The notes: generated by a model not told the origin, from the letters alone. 64,000 nucleotides of DNA from Paracyclopina nana (GCA_019096065.1 JAGUCH010000002.1:6770501-6834500); one strand, 5' to 3'; shown: positions 31,354 to 46,000, numbered from the stretch's first letter. Translations and numbers: made by a program.

Positions 31354-32456
31354 ATGATACCCATGCAAGGTATAATCACAACTCTCTGGAGTATGTTGGT
31401 AGGCTATTTTGCTGCCTCTTTCTGGCCTCAGAAGGGCTTGATTGTGCATGGAGGGGTGAGAACCCCAAATAGTCAAAAGCCAGAATCAACTTTGAGCTTG
31501 ATAACAGCAGAATCTAACTTTGATACTGGCATAACATTGAGCACAGAAGGGCCTCAATTAAGCCATCATGCCTCTTGTCTAGCTGCATTTGAAGGTCGTG
31601 ACATGTTTATTTTGGTTGGAGGATGGAATGGCAACTGCCGAACTAATCTTGTCCACGCCTTTGACTTAGAGACAAGAAATTGGATAGAGCTCAAAGAGAA
31701 TGAACAAGGACAAAACAGGATAGATCCTCCAATAGGCCTTTCCGGTCATACGGCGACTGCTATCAGTTCGAGGCTAATTTGCGTCATAGGGAGAGAAGGA
31801 GGAATCAAAACTCAAAGGAAATTTGGACAAATGTTCTTCTTGCATTTGAACCTGAACCGTAATACGTACTGGTACAGTGAAGCCCCAATAATGCCCGAAT
31901 CAAGGTCTGGCCATACAGCCGCCCTATCACCTCCAGCCAATGAGAAAAGCAATGTCGAGCTTTTGGTTTTTGGTGGCCGAGATTGTGGCCTTTTAGACAT
32001 TTGTGGTCGCTGGACTCCTGACACAGTGGAAAACTTACCAGAGTCTTACTGCACATTGAAAAATAAGCTTAAATTACATAAGAATGCAATCAAGGTTATG
32101 ATGGGCTTGAGATATCATTCCATGGCAGTTCTGACCTCAAACACATTTTTAATTCACGGAGGTGACTCTTCTTTTTACTCTTCCTTGAATGTGCTAATTA
32201 TCGAAGTTTCATTGTAGGAAGAAACTTTAAAGCCATATCAAGTAAAAACGTGAACGGCAATTTATATGCATGCGAGAGGAGTCGGCCAACAGACAAGGGA
32301 AAAGTAAAATGGCATCAAGTAGAGCTGACTTCACAGAGTCCAAGATTTGCTCACTATCTTATGATATTTGAGGAAGAGTTGTATTTAGTCGGAGGATTTA
32401 CAAATGAGTCAGACAAAACCGCAGCACGAACAGAAAAGCTGCAGTTAGTAATTTAG
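31354..32456 (+). CDS. KLHDC9: Kelch domain-containing protein 9
   Basis: Exons 31354..32161 and 32218..32456 (G|GA junction, 56-bp intron) give 348 aa, against 349 in human. It is a kelch-repeat beta-propeller with no known catalytic role. Kelch blades are visible: FILVGGWNGNCRTNLVHAFD, GLSGHTATAISSRL..GREGGIKTQRKFGQ, ESRSGHTAAL, ELLVFGGRD, LRYHSMAVL..FLIHGG and ELYLVGGFTNES. GREGGI(H/K)TQR is near-identical to human KLHDC9. The start is the least certain point: the first ~20 residues do not align with the family, so a different first exon may exist upstream. Confidence 0.85.
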
Positions 32457-33063
32457 AGAAAAATTCCAACGAAATAGCACTGTTTTTCATCACAAAACAG
32501 CAATGGAGTATTAATCGCGCTTGATCTGAGCACAGAAATCAGACAGAGTTTTTAGTTTTTACCACTTAAGAAAGCATCAACCCTGCTCAAAGGAGATTTT
32601 CTGAGTAATTTCACATTAACTGACTCAGGAGCGTACATATGTTTTAGAAGAGGAGCTCTTCTTCTAACATTCACAAAGAGTTTTTACCGAGCAAATATGA
32701 TAGATTCAAATAAACCATTATTTCTCATGCAAGTCCATCTAGATATACTAGTAACAATAAACCTAAACCAACCTAAAATAAATCATACAAGTTGATAATA
32801 TTAATTATTTGCAAATGAGTTATTGGGTAAGTGAAATCACATATTGCATTAGCCAGCATGCAGAAAAAAGCTTCCCACATAATTAGATCAGTAAAGCCAC
32901 GCTCAAAAGAAAAAAAAAGATTAACTTTTGATACTCTGACTCTAAAAAGCAGAAAATGGTTGGATGATTTCACCTATAACGTACACATTTTAGAGCAAAT
33001 ACTCGGTTCTGATACAGTCCCGTCATCCGTTCCGTGATTGGTCATTTTTAACAACGTGAATTT
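32457..33063. other. AT-rich gap
   Basis: No supported gene. A plus-strand frame at 32831-33037 (68 codons, Lys-rich) lacks homology and is treated as chance. Confidence 0.4.
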
Positions 33064-33800
33064 CTATCGTGGGGCTGATTCTGGACAGGACAAACATTCT
33101 TGGCTGTGACAGCCACAGCTCCTATTATAAATACTGCACTCGCGGATGAAACGGCCTCACGCTCGAAAAGTCCTGGATGGAGTGCAAATTGTTTGGTCCA
33201 GATCAGCTCAGTTGGTGCCAAAGAGGTGGTTAAAAGTGTAAATTCGCACCAACTGCGCTAAGCTGGACCAAAAAATTATCATTGCAGCCTCGAAGTGCGA
33301 GGTCATTTCATCCGCGAGTAGCTGCATATACTAAAGTGGCCACTACAGCCAGAAAAGTTTTGAATATCCAGATTCATGGGAGGTGCAGAACACCCATAAT
33401 ATTACACCTTTTTCCACCTCTTTGTTCCATCCCGGACTTTTCAAGCGTGAGGCCATTTCATCCGCGAGTGCAGTATTTATTATAGAAGCTGTGGCTGTCA
33501 CGGCCAGGATAGTTTGCCTTGTCCAGAATCATGAAAGGTGCAGAACACCCAAAATTTTTCACCTTCCTTAGCCTCTTTGGCACCAACTGAGCTGAGCTGG
33601 ACCAAAAAATTTACATTCTATCCAGGACTTTTTGAGCGCGAGGCCATTTCATCTGCAAGTAGCAGATTATACTAAAGTGGCCATCACTCCATAAAAGTTT
33701 GTCTTGTTCAGAATCATGAAAGGTGGATAACACTCAAAATTTCACACATCTTTCCACCTCTTTGGCACCTACTGAGTTGAGCTGGACCAAAAAAGTCAAG
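33064..33800. repeat. Complex repeat: one inverted and about three direct copies of a ~170-bp unit
   Basis: The unit contains 'cacctctttggcaccaac', 'tgagctggaccaaaaaa', 'ccaggacttttcgagcg', 'gaggccatttcatccgcgag' and 'ttgtccagaatcatgaaagg'. The first copy (33064-33235) is reverse-complemented; three more (from ~33240, ~33420 and ~33590) run direct. The block could fold back and may be a terminal-repeat element or satellite fragment. Confidence 0.65.
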
Positions 33801-33871
33801 AAAATTTTGCATATCCAGATTCATTAAAGGTGCTCAAAAACAAATTTTTTTATCCGAATTGATGTATCAAA

Positions 33872-34221
33872 TAGTGATGGAACGAGTTTGAACTCGACTC
33901 GGTAGCTCGAAAGGCTAACTCGACTCTGACTACATAAGCATTTTAAAACTCGAAATATTTCGGGAGAACTTGGAAGCAATTTTGCCAAACTTGAAAGTCA
34001 AAGGAGTTGTAGCTACAAAAATGTTCTAGCTAAAATATAAAAAAATCCAACTAAAACTGCAGGTTATGAAGCAATGCTTGAAACTCGAAGTAACTCGGAT
34101 TTGAAAATTGCCAACTTGACCTAACTCGTTTTCCATTAGGGACAACTCGAACTCGCTCGGAAAAAGTTTCAGCAACTCGGAACTTGCTCGAACCCAATTT
34201 TTCCGACTCCTTCCACCACTA
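33872..34221. mobile_element. hAT-like MITE with 8-bp target duplication
   Basis: Ends are TAGTGATGGAACGAG (left) and, reverse-complemented, TAGTGGTGGAAGGAG (right), 13 of 15 matching. They are flanked by GTATCAAA on both sides (33864-33871 and 34222-34229). The 350-bp interior is full of AACTCG/CGAGTT words, like the sub-terminal repeats of hAT elements. It has no coding capacity. It interrupts a dispersed repeat whose uninterrupted relative is seen near 50570-50620. Confidence 0.8.
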
Positions 34222-34229
34222 GTATCAAA

Positions 34230-34832
34230 TGAAGCCCTGCGGAAGAAAATCACGCTGCATGGTGGATCAAAAAGCCGATTTGACGCGCACGAGAAATTCC
34301 GCCAAAACACAGATTTCTGATTTTAGCACTAATTTTCAGCTTTTAATTTGTTTGACTTCTAGGCTACCAAAAGAGCCCAAATTAGTATAAAATAACAGAT
34401 TAAGATTCAAATTTGGCTCAGAAACAATAATTTTTGGGCTAAAGTTGGCTTGGGTGATTTCGATAGAACAGAAATTTTGCACAAATTGAGCAAAAATTGA
34501 GGCTTCCATAAATATTGATTCCAAACGACTCCAATTGAGTGACCAAGTCAGGGAAGTCAAACTTATAGCATAAAATGATTATTCACCAGATTATGGATTC
34601 TAAATCAAGACCAAAAACTAGTTGATCAATCCAGGTTTATTTTTCTTCATTTAGTAAAGCCGATCCAAAAAGAAGTGGGGCCTATTGCCCTTATAAGGAT
34701 GTATTTAAGCAAATTTTTGGGCCAACAAATTTTCGCATGAGTAGCACAAGTTGTAGCAAAAAAGGAGAGTCTTGTTTTTATGGGCAGTAACGCAGAGTAA
34801 AAATGATGATGCAGCTGGGTATGGGCATTGAT
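34230..34832. other. Gap and actin 3' UTR
   Basis: 34230-34320 continues the dispersed repeat interrupted by the MITE. A minus-strand AATAAA at 34641-34636 lies about 190 bp past the actin stop and is its probable polyadenylation signal. Nothing else supported. Confidence 0.5.
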
Positions 34833-36002
<1,170 letters not shown>

Positions 36003-36045
36003 TTATGATTGATTTTGGGGAAGGGTCCAAAGTATTTCAATTTAC

Positions 36046-36122
36046 CTTATTGCTGAGGAGAATACACTAGGCTAGTCAAATGAGTACTAGTAATGGAAGC
36101 TGTAAGCTCTGCGCATTTTATA
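36046..36122 (-). promoter_or_regulatory. Actin core promoter and leader exon
   Basis: CCTATAAAATG on the minus strand (TATA box at 36122-36116), then ~30 bases later a TCATT initiator-like site. The leader exon ends CTCAGCAATAAG before GTAAAT. Position upstream of a muscle actin with a leader intron is typical of the family. Confidence 0.65.
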
Positions 36123-36129
36123 GGCAGAC

Positions 36130-37850
36130 TGTGCTCTCTCGCATGAAATTATGAACAAATCTGAGTGAAAGTCGGGAGTGGCTGCATCATCTAGCTTTAG
36201 TATGGAGCAGCAACTTGGGAAAATACCCAAATTTAGAAGCAAAGTTCAACAGATTGCGAGAGTGTGCCCATTACCTTACAAGGCTATGTTAATTTCTTGC
36301 TAAAAAAGGTACTTTCTCCTGCTGGCAACATTGCTGTAATTCATCTCCCAGATACTTTTATATTCTATATTTAATCATTTCATTCCTTTATTATTATATG
36401 GTGCTGCCTACATAGATTTCTGGTTATTTCCTTGCATTTGTAAAAGCTGTTGAATCACATATAAAAATATACGGTGAATTGGTCATAGCAGATCTAAGCT
36501 GAAGGCACCTGTAGCACAATGATGACATTTGCCAGAGTTCAAAAGTCAATGTGCATTGCATCATGCACAGGGGGGAAGATTTTCATCTCCTTATATGGTC
36601 ATGAGCTCGAATTTGGGAGAAAGCTTTGAATAAACACCTTGAGATTTTGAAAAGGGCAAATGTTCCCCCTGCTTTCTATGCTGCGCTTCACTACAGGAGG
36701 ATGCTTGAGGATTTTTGGGTATGGCTAGAAGATTGTAAATATATGTACAAGTGGAAGAAAAACTTTTTTGCATTTATGAAAATGTGAGATTATTTGTCAT
36801 ATACCCCAACAGGCTAGAGGTGTGAAAGCTTACATGACCTTGGTACTTCTTCTGATTGAGACATGGAAACACCGACAGTCAAGCAGTGTATTGTCATTAA
36901 GGTTATGGTCAAAGTTCTCACCCAAAGCAAAATCTATTTCCAAAATAGCAACTGGCTCCAAACACAAACTGGCTTTGAATAAGAACTCCAACTTAGTTTT
37001 TTACATTGCTTTACAAAACTCTAAAAGAATTGAAATTATGAATCTTTGAGCTTTGAAGACAAAGATACTTTTTTGAACTGTGGAAGCAATTTGAATTTGT
37101 TTGGTGCCATTTCAAAACAAACAAGATCAATAAATGGCATAGCCGAAAATCAAGAGCTACTTTTGTCACTCCTGGACTGCAAATTAGGAGGCTGAAATGG
37201 AAAAATGGAAGGAAAAGAGCTTTTGGTAATCATTCCAATCACAATTGATCAAAATTATCTGAATGCCCTCTAGTGCCGGCATATGGCAACTGCATGGCTG
37301 TTGATAAAAAATTATCAATTTTGGTAAGGATGAGATTGCTCTGTTTGATCTATAAAACAAAAGCAAGGTATCTCTATTTAGGCTTTCTGTTGGTCCAAAT
37401 AATCCATGCACTAGCCGTGTAATGCTGCAACAGGGGAAAATGAAATAATTGCAATCAATGTTTTGTAATCTAGCTTCTTGCGAAGAGCTAATATGCCTCA
37501 ACAGATCTTTGCAAAGTTGCTTTTTTCATCTTTGCCTTGACCTTGGTCTAGAACAGCTTTGATGTTGTGGCGTTTTAATGGGTCCAAGTATATACTTGTC
37601 ACTGCTCCTGATAAAGCAAGTCGTAGATCAAAGCTAGCAGTTCATTGGGAAAGCTAAGTCAATCAAGAGCATTGATTTCAGAGCCGACAAGTTTCATGAG
37701 TGGTTGATAAATGTTGCAATTGGTCAGCAGTAGTAGGGGCACCAGTCCAGTCAGTTATGAACGGAGTCCATGTGTGAAGACTCACCATAAGTCAACCAAT
37801 GCAATGCACAGCACGTAAAGGATGAATTTTTTTAGTCCAAGCCTTTTTAA
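36130..37850. other. Gap without a recognisable gene
   Basis: AT-rich sequence with several short open frames (for example 37184-37501 minus, 105 codons) that lack homology, codon bias or splice support. It may hold actin enhancers; nothing specific can be shown. Confidence 0.4.
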
Positions 37851-37859
37851 ATATGATTT

Positions 37860-38905
37860 ATGCACAGAAAGGGATCCATCAGTGGAGCCATTGCCAAAGA
37901 GTCCACTGCAAAATCCAGGTGGAAGACATTGGACACCACTATTCAACGCATCAAGAAAGGTGGTGGCAATGAAGCTGAACCACAATTGTTTCACTTTCCA
38001 GCCTCTGAATTGATTGATATCAGGCCCAAAATTGCTCCTACAAAAATGCTTTAAATCGTCTCTGGTTCTGTGTCAAGGCTCAAGATCACCCTCAAGTTGA
38101 CCTCAAAGTAAGTGGAACTCTTTATTTGCTTTTAATTATCTTAATGATTTTGCTACCTAGATTTGCATCAGATCTCTTCAGTCTTTGAAACTCCAAGATC
38201 TCACTGGGTTCAACAATACTGGCAACATTTGTGTTTGGCCTTCAGAAGAAGTCTTGCGCATTTACTGCCTCAAGAATCTGCACCTTTTCGACAATAAGTC
38301 AGTGCTTGAATTGGGAGCTGGCATGTCTGGCCTTTCTGGCTTGATGGTAGCCCAATCATTCTCACCCACAGAAGTTGTCATCTCTGACGGGAATCAAAAC
38401 AGCGTTGAGAACCTGGAGTTTGTAGTTGGCCAGAACCTCCACGAAGACCGAGTCAGCAACGTGTCAGTTCAAGTAGGCGAAACCTCTGCGTAAAAATGTC
38501 AACTTTTGGTTAAAATATCTCTATTGCAGCTTGTGAAATGGGCAAATGGTGTAGGAGACCTCACTTGAGAGTTTGACGTGGTCATTTGTGCAGATTGCCT
38601 CTTTTTTGACGAGGGAAGAGGGCAACTTGCTTGAATGCCTCAAGAAAGCCCTCAAACCTGGTGGAATTGCCATTGTCCTTGCCCCGTCTAGATCAGGCAC
38701 TTTTGAGGTATTTACAAATTATGAAGCACAATCGATCTGCTTAATCAAATTGCAAACCTTCCAGGATTTTGTTACCCAAGTTAGGGAAAGTCGGTCATTT
38801 GTGGTCACTTCCCAATTGGACCACTATTCGAGGAAAATCTCAGAAGTAGCACAAAAGCTCCAGAGTGATCCTAGGTACAACGGACTTGAAAAGAGTGTCA
38901 AGTAA
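37860..38905 (+). pseudogene. CAMKMT: Calmodulin-lysine N-methyltransferase, disrupted copy
   Basis: Relics of four exons are recognisable: ~37860-38107, 38161..38472, 38530..38707 and 38765..38905. The intact enzyme trimethylates calmodulin using S-adenosylmethionine. Family blocks are strong: TGFNNTGNICVWPSEEVL, CLKNLHLFDNKSVLELGAGM (SAM motif I), FDVVICADCLFFDEG and KPGGIAIVLAPSRSGTFE. The third exon has an in-frame TGA (38566-38568) just before FDVVICADC. It is also 178 bp where phase demands a multiple of three, with a one-base shift around 38615-38635. The first exon also runs into TAA. Splice sites look intact, so decay may be recent. Assembly error is the main alternative. Confidence 0.75.
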
Positions 38906-39641
38906 ATTGAACCAAAGAAAACTCTAGCAATTAAGATCCATGCATTATTACTTAGTTGACAGTGTGATATATGATGTTTCATGGGCAATTGTTTTAATTT
39001 CATATTATACCAGTCTCTTTCTACAAATAAACTTCCGCTACAGCATTTGCTGCACTTTTTTAGCATTTCTGAACATTAATCCAAGGGATATTTCTAATGG
39101 AATGATGAGTGATTTGAGTGATGGCTGCAGCTCCTATAATATCAGCTACTACTTGAAGATGAAATGGCAGTCTCAACAGCTTGGCTCCAAGGCTCCTGGC
39201 TGGGTCTGGCCTTGCCCTACCATGGATGTTGGACTTGATATCAACTACTGAGGACCTATAGGTGTCTTCCAGACCAAATGGCCCACATTGAATTTTTGAC
39301 AGAAGAAAAGTTGCCATTTTGTTACTACTGTGAAAAAGTGAATTTTGTCCAATTTTGAGAGCTTGTAGTGGACAAACAAGGAATAACACCCTCCCATTTT
39401 TTTTGGTGACAGTTTGGATCTTTATGTGCCATTTGGAGCAAAAAATTTAAAATCCATCGATGGCCTCTGGAGAAAATCGGCCTCAAAGTTGGGTCCAAAA
39501 ATGCAAATTTTGGCCTTTTTTGGCCTAGCTGAAGACTTTTTCCAACTTTTTCCCCTGACATCTGGACACCCCTCAGGGGCCTCAAGAATTGGGAACAGTT
39601 GATTTTGGCTACCCTCCACTCCTCCAGCCACGCCCCCGCAA
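38906..39641. other. Gap before the BEL/Pao element
   Basis: No gene seen. The sequence ends with CGCAA (39637-39641), the left copy of the retrotransposon target duplication. Confidence 0.5.
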
Positions 39642-39949
39642 TGTATTATATATTCGAGAGGTTGCGTTTTGCAATACTTTAAAGTTCCGATTTGTAAACA
39701 AATAGCTGTAAATCATAACAAAAATGACGCCAGTTGTTATTTAGATTTTCTTGCGAAAAGTCTGAATAAACGACACTGTACTGCCTTATTGGATTCTACA
39801 TCTTTTATTAGTGATTTCACATCATATCCGTCCTCTGGAGCCGTCATCCTCGCTGCAGCATCGTCACGCCACCCGCCGCTGCCACCCGCGGCCCCCTTCC
39901 AAGGCCGGATTCGAAGGTCATATTCGCAGGACTCTGCAATAGGACAACA
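39642..39949 (+). repeat. 5' LTR of BEL/Pao element
   Basis: 308 bp, begins TGTATTATATATTCG, ends GGACAACA (TG..CA). Contains AATAAA at 39765-39770 for transcript termination and a TATA-like start. Confidence 0.95.
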
Positions 39950-39960
39950 TGGCGCCCAAC
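39950..39960 (+). other. Primer-binding site (tRNA-Lys type)
   Basis: TGGCGCCCAAC directly follows the LTR. It complements the 3' end GTTGGGCGCCA of an arthropod tRNA-Lys(CUU), as I recall it; the match stops after 11 bases. Confidence 0.75.
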
Positions 39961-40037
39961 TAGCAAATTCACGCGGGAGATTAAGAAGCTCTAATCTCAG
40001 CTAACACATTTCTGCACTGGGAATTCCCGGGTAGCTA

Positions 40038-43000
40038 ATGTCAAAGAAAGGAGAAGACGACGATCGTTACCCATCACGGAAACGAAAGCCACCGCCTCGG
40101 CTCGGCGATTGGGTATACGGCAAAGAGGTCAAGAAGAAGGATAGCAGACTTGACAGGACTCAGCAGCTGAGCGAGGACTTTCAAGCGAGGATCAACTTGG
40201 ATACGTCGCTTTTGGACTATACCCAAGCTTTCGAGGTGTCCAGACTCGAGCTGTCAGCTGACAGCGAAGACGTAGCGGTGATCGAAGAAGCTGAGGATAT
40301 GGCATCGGCTAAGCCCCAAGTCGACGACCTTCTGGCGTTGACACCAGAGGAGATGGTCGGCGAATGGGTGGATGACATCGAAGATAGAAAAAAAGGAATA
40401 AAGGAGATGGAAACACTGCTGGCAAAGCCTGACATCAGAGAAAAGGATGCCAAGGCCATCTGGGGCAGACTCGTCCAACTGCAAAAGGACGCCGCGACCA
40501 CGGCGACGGAGGTGATGAGTGTATTACCACAAGCAGCAGCGGCAGAGTTCAAAACAAATTCGGTGCAGCCCCTGCTACAGGAGTACAGGCGAATGGTACA
40601 CAGGGCTCAAAAAGTGCATCGATCATTGTACACAGCTAACTGGGCTGATGATGTGGAAAAGAGCCCACCGCAACAAGAAAGACCAGACGAGAGCCCAGCA
40701 CCCCAGCCAGCAACGCAAACAGAGATCGAGGAGTTGCTGAAGAGGCATGACAATGAGGTGAAAGCAATCAAGGAGTGCGTGAAAAAGGGGAGAGATGCGT
40801 CGAATGAGATGAGGCTGAGACTCATTGAAGAGGCCAAGGGCAGACAACAAGCGAGGGAGCTCATCGAGAAAAACATCAAGGATTCGATGGCAAGAAACAA
40901 CATCGCTGTGGACACCTCGTCCATGGTCTGCGGTGCCAGGCAAGTCGCAGATGAGATCAAGTTCATGCAGACCACCTGGTGCCAACCAATGGCAAACTCC
41001 ACATCCAGAGCTAGCGGAGCATTCTTCCAGTACGTCCCAATGACGCCAGATATAGCGGGGCAGTCACAAAACTTTAGTGGGTACACACCCGCAAGTTTTG
41101 GCCCCCATATGGCAGGAACCACGATCAAACCCGAGGAATATGATTCCAGGTGCAAGGAGGAACAAAGATTCCTGGCCCAAAACACACCGATCGAACGTGC
41201 CAAGCAAATAATCAGGGACGACGCATGCTGGGCAGATCTAATACAACGAAAGGATTTGGAAAAATACTACGACCCCACGCTGCAAAGAGACAACTATAAA
41301 GACAACTTTAAGATGATCTTCGATGGGGAAAACCCAGACAAGTACAGAGTCTTCAGAGAGTTTGTCCACGCAAAAATCGTCATGAAGAAGAACATGGACT
41401 GGTTCGAAAAAATGGCAACGCTAAAGCAGTGGACCGCTGGAAGGGCATTTGCAAAGATATGCGACTTCGACTGCAACGCCACAGGATTCATCACAGCCCT
41501 GGACACGCTGGAGACAGACTATGGCCACTGGCCTGGCGAGGCCAAAGAACTGGTGCAGACGCTCCTGGAGAGGCTTCGACAAATGCAACCAATGTCAATT
41601 AGAAACGCAAATACCATTGACGACGTCCAAAACCTGGTGAGCAAAATTTTGATGCAGAAAGCAAAACAGGGAAAAGACCCCCTCAATGGAGAGGATGAAA
41701 TGCTAGCAACGCTGAAAATGGACAAAGAGACTGAAAGAGATTACAAATTATACAAGTCTCAAAGGTGGCAATCTGAAAACTCCCTAAGACTATTCTTCAC
41801 GTGGGCCAGAGAACGTACGAAGGAACATATGAGCAACCTCAAGGCGGAGAACATTCTCAAAAGCATCACGACATCAACCTCAGAAAAGCCAGATCAAGCG
41901 AAGAGACCTTCACAAAACCAACGCAGCTATAACAGGTACAGAACTAATTCAAATAGATACGAGAAGGTTCTTGCAGCAGATGACACGGATGAATACGGGT
42001 CGTCGGCGGAGGAGGATGATGACGAAGTGGAGGACGAGGATGGAGTGTTTCTCGCCCACAGGGGGGGACCTTGCTTCGTGTGCGAGATTGATGGCCACAA
42101 AGGCATTGACTGCCCAAAATGGGGGGACCATCAAGTCAAGGACATTTTGGCAAAAATCGAGGAAGCAAGACTTTGCAAAAGATGTGTGGCAGGAAGACAC
42201 AAAATTGAAAAGTGCAAGTCAAAAATAAAATGCACAAAGTGCGGCAGCGACCAACATCACCCAAAGTTGCACACCTCTCAAAAGAAGCGAAGTGCATCAG
42301 AAGGCCAAATCAACGCAGCACTGCTGGCATCCATTCAACAATTGAGCCTCAACGTAGAAAAACTAGTCCAGAAACAAGAAGATAGCGTTGCTTTGGTAGG
42401 ATTGGGAACAAATAGCCCGACCACCAAAACAAGCAACACATGTGAGGACAATGAAGAAGTGGTGGCAATCTTCGGAGCAATGACAAAGTCCTGGAGAACA
42501 GTCCCAGTTGAAATTTCAAAAACCCCAGATTTCAAAACATCAATCACCATCAACATGGTTATGGACGAAGGATCAAGCGTGACCATCAACGACGCAGAAG
42601 TCGAAAAGATGCTTCAACTGGAGGGATCATTAGAATCAATGACTGTGCACGTGGTGGGGAACAATAAAAAAATCAAGAGAGACTCACTGAAAAGCAAGGT
42701 CTATATGAGAGCAGTCGGGTCAGACAAGTGCCACGAAGTAAAAACAAGAACTTTTGGTCTACCAGCAACAATTGAAGCAATAGACCCAAATGAGATAAAA
42801 TCAGCATATGAGCAAATTAAGGACGTCAAGTTCCCAAGACCAGTGGCAGGACCAGTACGAATGTTGCTGGGATTCGACAACCTGAGGCTGATGAAAAGTC
42901 TGAGAGACATCTTGGTCGAGGACGGACCATTGGTGCGAAAGACGCCACTTGGCTGGACCATGTTATATCACCCGATGGCTGGTGGGGAGGAGAGCAGCAT

Positions 43001-46000
43001 GCTGGTGAGCGATTGGTCCCAAAAAAACGTGGGAGACTCGCTCAACGATGATAGACTAGAGTACCTAATGGAGAGAAACAACGGCATAGAAGCACTAGGG
43101 ATCCAGGCTGGTGAAAAAGCAATGAAACGACTAACTCTGGCGGAAGAAATTGCTTTAAAAAAGATGAAAGACAGCATCAGAAGGTCAGAGAACGGTCAGT
43201 ACATCGTTGACATCCCCTTCATGCACACCCCACCAGACCTGCCCAACAATTGGAAGCAATGTCGAGCAATCCAGAAAGGCATCGATGTGAGTCTCAAAGC
43301 AGAAAAAGATGTGTGGGAGGCAGTTCTCAACACAATGGAAGAATATGAACGCAGGGGAATAATCGAGCAAGTGCCTGAGGAAGAAATCAAGAATGGCTAC
43401 TTCATGCCCTACTTTTGTGTACCAAAAAGAACTAGCCTTACTACGAAATACAGATTTGTGTACAATGCCAAACAAAAGTTCGATGGCAAAAGCATCAATG
43501 ATGAGCAATACCCTGGTCCTAACTTTCTTGCCGACATATACGACACGCTGACACAATTCAGGTTGGGTGACGTAGCAGCGGCCGCGGACATAGAAAAGAT
43601 GTTCCTTATGATCAAAGTATCAGAGGACCAGAAGAAGTACCTCAGAATCTGGGTAGATGGGAAGGCTTATCAGTTCCTGAGGTGGCCATTCGGTCTAAGA
43701 TCAGCCCCTAGCGTCGCAAACTTCGTGATTAAACATCACATAGAAAACCATGGATCACCGGAACTCAAAAAATACATCCGGATCTACATGGATGATCTCC
43801 TGGTCTCATTTCCGGACAAAATGGTCGCCAAAAGAGTCATTGAGGAAGCCAAGAAAATATTGGCAGACTGCGGCATGGAACTTCGAAAATTCGTGTCAAA
43901 TGAGCCAGAAATACTGGAAAACATCCCAGAAGGAGACAGGGAAAAATCTATGGCGATCATGACAACAGAAGATGATGGAGACTACACGCATGCCACATTG
44001 GGACTCAGCTGGAACACAGATAAAGACATGCTAGGCTATAAGTTCGAAAGACCAGAAATCAAGAAGCTCACAAAAAGGTCTATAGCACAAGCCATAGCAA
44101 GAGTGTTCGACCCGCTGGGGATCATCAGCCCATTCATCATACCGGCGAGACAGTGCTTCCAAAAGATCTGCCAGGCGGAAACTGAGGTGAAAATAAAATG
44201 GGATACAGACTTGGAGAAAATCAAAAATGACAAAGTCGAGTCAGCCCTCAAGCAGTTTGCAAAGTGGTTAAACCAAATGGAAGAGGCAGCGAAGATAACT
44301 TATCCCAGAAAAGCCATCAGCAGCAAAGCCAAAATGAGACTACTGATGTGCAGCGATGGATCTGACGTGGCTTTCGGTTGCACAGCGATGCTTCAAGACA
44401 AAGAGACAAATCAAGTGCAACTCCTCACCACAAAAACTAAGCTGCAAAAAACAAAGTCACTTAACATACCGAAGGCAGAGCTAGCGGGGGCGCTAATGGC
44501 ATCAAGACTTGCGAATAGACTGGCAACACTCATCAACATCGACGAAAAGGACATCTGGTATTGGGTGGACAATAAACCGGTCCTCTGCTGGATCAGAAAA
44601 CCAGGAGTGGAAAGAGATGTCTTTGTCAGAAATCGCACAATTGAGATCAGCGACACGACAAGACTAGATAGATGGCACTACATAAGAACTGACCTCAACG
44701 CTGCTGATCTGCCCTCGAGAGGAGGCACCCCCGACCAGATCATCAATCACCCTACGTACTGGAATGGAGCACCATTCTTCAGCCAAGACGACGAAGATGA
44801 ATGGCCAAAATTCGATCTGAAGGTCACTGAAAACGAGCTACTTGGAAAGGAGCTCGAGATCACTCTATGGGCTGGATTGGGACTCCAATGCCCGACCAGC
44901 CTAAAAGTGACCCAATGCGGGCTCATCACTGACCACACCATCACGGCAGCAAATTCAGACTGGCTACACAGACACGCAGTCACATTCCAGAAGATGAAAA
45001 GACTACAGTTGGAAAAGAGGATCCTTCAGTGGCCAAGAATGGTGAGGGCGCTAACAAGAGCAAAAGGATTTGGAAAACAAAGGGGCGAGGTCTTGCAACA
45101 TGAAAATATTGCATCAGTCGTCAGGGACCTGATGATCTATGGCCAGGGTCTTGCACTCCTCGAGGATGTGGAGGACTTCGAAAAACGAAAAATATGGAGG
45201 AACAAAAAGATGGCCAAATACTGCCCGTTCATTGACGGCGAGGGAATCATCAGGGTCAGCACGAGGAGCATAAACCAAGAGGACATGCACCAATCTCGTA
45301 AGTACCCCATTGTCATGACAAAGACATGGCCTTTCCTGATGATGGCAGAATACATACACAGAACTGAAAATCACCCCGCATTTGACACATTTTGGCTGAT
45401 GCTCACTCACCACTTCGGGGGACCATACTTAAAAAAGGTTGCCCACCATGTCACTAATCAATGCCCTACTTGTGTCAGAAGAAGTTCAAGGCCATACGAA
45501 CAATTAATGGGGCCCGCGCAGGAACTGCACCTGAGGGAAATCAGACCATGTAAGCATATAGCAATGGATTTTACAGGGTTCTATTGGGTGAAACTGCTAC
45601 GACAAAGACTCAAGGCCTACGTGCTGGTCACAGTCTGCCTGCAAACAAAGGTGATAACCCTCGAGGCGACAATAAGCAGGAACACAGAGTCGCTGATCAT
45701 GGCCATGGAAAGGATCACGTCGAGGAGGGGCAACATCGACACTGTGTACAGCGATAATGAGGGCTCCTTCGGCCAGCTGGGGGTCGCCATCACCGACAAG
45801 GACAGAACTGAGAGGGCCAATGACAAAAGAGTCGTGACCTCAACCGGGACAATAGAGAACAAACAAGTCTACACCAGCACCGAGATGGACTGGAATAGGG
45901 TCCAACTAAAAACTGCAAATGGTGTGAGAGAGTGGAAATTCAACGCTCCAAAAGATCATGAGGCCAATGGATTAAGCGAGGCATATGTCAAGCTCACCAA

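Noticed and set aside
38566-38568. In-frame TGA in the CAMKMT relic as a selenocysteine codon
   Set aside because: The family has no selenocysteine there, and a nearby frameshift independently breaks the gene.
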